From: JBGTBQ01 sp041749275
GTDB taxonomy: Bacteria > Acidobacteriota > Blastocatellia > Pyrinomonadales > Pyrinomonadaceae
Reading direction: 5' to 3'
Length of the DNA: 23,388 nucleotides
NCBI GenBank assembly: GCA_041749275.1
Contig: JBGTBQ010000200.1
Span: 1-23,388 of the forward strand
The position numbers were made by a program, and so were the translations under genes. Numbering within the stretch: position 1 is the first letter of the stretch; each line of letters starts with the position of its first letter. The notes beneath the pieces are model-generated. The model ran no database searches. It was given only the letters and a program-made list of their open reading frames with translations, and was not told the DNA's origin. This document shows positions 21,933 to 23,388 of this stretch, piece by piece.

Positions 21933-22364
21933 TTATTTAATGAGAGTCGCTTTGTATTGTTCTTCAAACTCGCTAACTTTCAAAACCGTTACGCGCGGAA
22001 AATCAACCGTTTTCAAAACGTCAAAATGCGCGTCGTTTGAAATCAGACAAAGGGCGTCTGAAGCGATGGCGCAGTCAACGAATTTGTTATCGTCCGCGTC
22101 TGCGGCGATAAGATTAAAGTTAAAATAGACTTCGACTCGTTCGGTGTGCGGGCTGACGGTAATAAAATTGATGACGTTTTCGGAGACTTCAGCGTTTAAC
22201 TGGCGGGTTAAAACTTCTTCGTATTCAAAAATCTCGTTTGAAACGCACAAAATCAGCTTGCCGTTTATCAAACAGTCGAAAATCCAGCGAAAAGGGGATT
22301 TTCTGCCGATAATTGCCAGCAAGATGTTTGTATCAAGGACGATTTTCAGCGCGGTGGTGTTCAT
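21933..22364 (-). CDS. PIN-domain toxin of a toxin-antitoxin pair
   Basis: A 143-residue PIN ribonuclease of the 'putative toxin, PIN family' type. Acidic residues are at the expected places: VLDTN (Asp11), an SNEIFEYEE segment (Glu44/47), DNKFVDCA (Asp97) and SND (Asp111). These would bind metal for cleaving RNA. I chose the ATG at 22362-22364; the frame opens four residues earlier. It overlaps the upstream antitoxin gene by 32 bp. Codons are AT-rich compared with the neighbouring genes. Confidence 0.85.
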   Translation of the reverse strand: MNTTALKIVLDTNILLAIIGRKSPFRWIFDCLINGKLILCVSNEIFEYEEVLTRQLNAEVSENVINFITVSPHTERVEVYFNFNLIAADADDNKFVDCAIASDALCLISNDAHFDVLKTVDFPRVTVLKVSEFEEQYKATLIK

Positions 22365-22560
22365 TTGTCCAATCAATCACGTCTTGCTCGGTTAAGTTTT
22401 TTTCTTCCCAGAGCTTGTCCATCGCGCTTGATGCTTTTTCGGCGAAATGCCGCGCCAAAAGCTGTTTGATTTCAAAGAGCGTCTCATCGGAAACGTCGTT
22501 ACCGTAAAGTTTGAGCAACTCTTTTTGCACGTTGCTTAATCCACTTTGTTTGACCGGCAT
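22333..22560 (-). CDS. Antitoxin partner of the PIN toxin
   Basis: A 75-residue, strongly helical and charged protein (MPVKQSGLSNVQKELLKLYG, then SDETLFEIKQLLARHFAEKA, then SAMDKLWEEKNLTEQDVIDW). It resembles small unclassified antitoxins found in front of PIN toxins. It does not show a ribbon-helix-helix or AbrB start that I can point to. GAGG lies about ten bases before the ATG. The toxin start lies inside its 3' end, so toxin translation is probably coupled to it. Confidence 0.7.
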   Translation of the reverse strand: MPVKQSGLSNVQKELLKLYGNDVSDETLFEIKQLLARHFAEKASSAMDKLWEEKNLTEQDVIDWTNEHHRAENRP

Positions 22561-22635
22561 AATATGTTTACCTCACTAACCGATTTTCTCATAGATTGGC
22601 GAATTATCTCTCCATGATTGACTCGGTTTGAAGTT

Positions 22636-23388
22636 TCAAGCTGCGGGTTCGACAGAGTCTTTAACCCTGACCTGCCCGTTCATCAGCATCGGCAACAGCC
22701 AATCGCGGAGTTCGGCGAGTTGTTGGTTTTCTATTTCGTTACTTATTTTTTTCTTGATAAGCGGCGCGATTATTTCATCGAGCTTTGAAATTATTTGTGG
22801 TTTAGGCAAAATAATGCGGCTTTGTTGTAAATGTTCCTGCGTGATATGTCCCATCGTTGTTTTGCGATTTTCAGCCATCATCTTGAAATGCCGCAAGTAA
22901 TTTACGAGTTGGTAGTTATAAAATGATTTTGGATATTTTTTAGAAGTAACTTTGAAAATGTGTTGATTCAACGCGCCTTTACCGCCTGTCCAAATTTTAA
23001 CGTCGAGCGAAGCAGACCAAGAAAACAAAATGTCGCCGTTTTCAATAATCGCTTTCTGCGGAATGTCTGCGCGAACTAATTCAGAAGCGATGGAAAAACC
23101 TTCGTTCATTTCTTTGATTTTGATAACACGCAAATAATCGTTTCCGGTCGGACGAAATTTTTGGCAAGGCAAGCCGTTTGTGTAATCGGCAATATCTAGT
23201 AGTGTTCCAACTTCCCATCCGTCGGGAATTTCTCTTTTCAGTTCCGCATTGAAGACCATGTTGCCGCCGCTTGTTTTGTAAGGCTTGCCGTCGCGGTCGG
23301 GGAAATCAAACTGCACGAACCAATAATCGTATAAAGTCTTCGCCATCGCTTCCAACTCGGCATTGATGCGGTTGTTGAGTTCGATTTT
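22636..23388 (-). CDS. hsdS: Type I restriction-modification specificity subunit, C-terminal part (5' end outside window)
   Basis: HsdS chooses the DNA target for type I restriction-modification. The window holds 250 codons, entered in the central conserved helix (KIELNNRINAELEAMAKTLY, then DYWFVQFDFP). It continues through a second target-recognition domain (IPDGWEVGTLLDIADYTNG through HITQEHLQQSRIILP) and ends in the C-terminal conserved helix (LIKKKISNEIENQQLAELRD, then WLLPMLMNGQV). The first recognition domain, hsdM and hsdR would lie to the right. The gene is AT-rich: bases 22741-22800 have 20 G/C of 60 by count, against 41 of 60 at 11881-11940, so it was probably acquired. Confidence 0.93.
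   Translation of the reverse strand, partial: KIELNNRINAELEAMAKTLYDYWFVQFDFPDRDGKPYKTSGGNMVFNAELKREIPDGWEVGTLLDIADYTNGLPCQKFRPTGNDYLRVIKIKEMNEGFSIASELVRADIPQKAIIENGDILFSWSASLDVKIWTGGKGALNQHIFKVTSKKYPKSFYNYQLVNYLRHFKMMAENRKTTMGHITQEHLQQSRIILPKPQIISKLDEIIAPLIKKKISNEIENQQLAELRDWLLPMLMNGQVRVKDSVEPAA
22669..22712. repeat. 44-bp direct repeat, right copy
   Basis: The same 44 bp as 21870-21913, here inside the 3' end of the present hsdS. The two copies bracket the antitoxin and toxin genes. Confidence 0.95.

Overview
The window looks like a chromosomal segment of a GC-rich, diderm, non-model bacterium. My best guess is an acidobacterium of the Blastocatellia/Pyrinomonadaceae kind. The reasons are the mix of DUF11, DUF4097, PQQ-propeller and S8-protease genes, an S8 protease ending in a hexapeptide-repeat tail, and 7-bp microsatellites and REP-like palindromes between genes. 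This placement rests on recollection of such genomes, not on a marker gene. No rRNA, tRNA, CRISPR array or transposase was seen.

Layout: (1) 1-3213, plus strand: the end of a DUF11 surface protein, an AI-2E-type membrane permease and pseudouridine-5'-phosphate glycosidase (psuG). (2) 3214-9062: an envelope/cell-division neighbourhood. It has a plus-strand membrane SPOR protein (3715) facing a minus-strand set of SPOR protein, membrane-anchored N-acetylmuramoyl-L-alanine amidase and actin-fold ATPase. REP-like hairpins lie between the genes. (3) 9606-13030: a c-di-GMP unit, with a membrane PAS-GGDEF-EAL protein followed 17 bp later by a PilZ protein; a divergent PilZ-like gene converges on it. 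(4) 13298-17465: exported proteins (DUF4097, a PQQ-propeller protein with a cupin, and an OmpA-like/Ig-like lipid-free protein). (5) 17684-20308: a very unusual exported protein that fuses a ClpB-type AAA+ domain with lost catalytic residues, an I9-like propeptide, an intact subtilisin domain and 16 tandem hexapeptides. (6) 20652-23388: a degraded defence island on the minus strand. It holds the 3' half of a type I hsdS, an antitoxin/PIN-toxin pair, a second remnant of an hsdS 3' end, a DUF4268 protein that appears to have lost its middle, and a small protein coupled to a shortened HNH endonuclease. G+C drops visibly from about 21930 to the right edge.

How the genes may work together: the SPOR, amidase and actin-like genes suggest a septal peptidoglycan-remodelling module. 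The GGDEF-EAL and PilZ pair forms a local c-di-GMP make/break and sense circuit. The hsdS/TA arrangement, a toxin-antitoxin pair bracketed by a 44-bp direct repeat of the hsdS end, looks like the scar of a specificity-cassette exchange.

The strongest candidates for something undescribed are the secreted pseudo-AAA/subtilisin fusion, the SPOR-amidase-actin cluster and the hsdS-TA-hsdS' scar.
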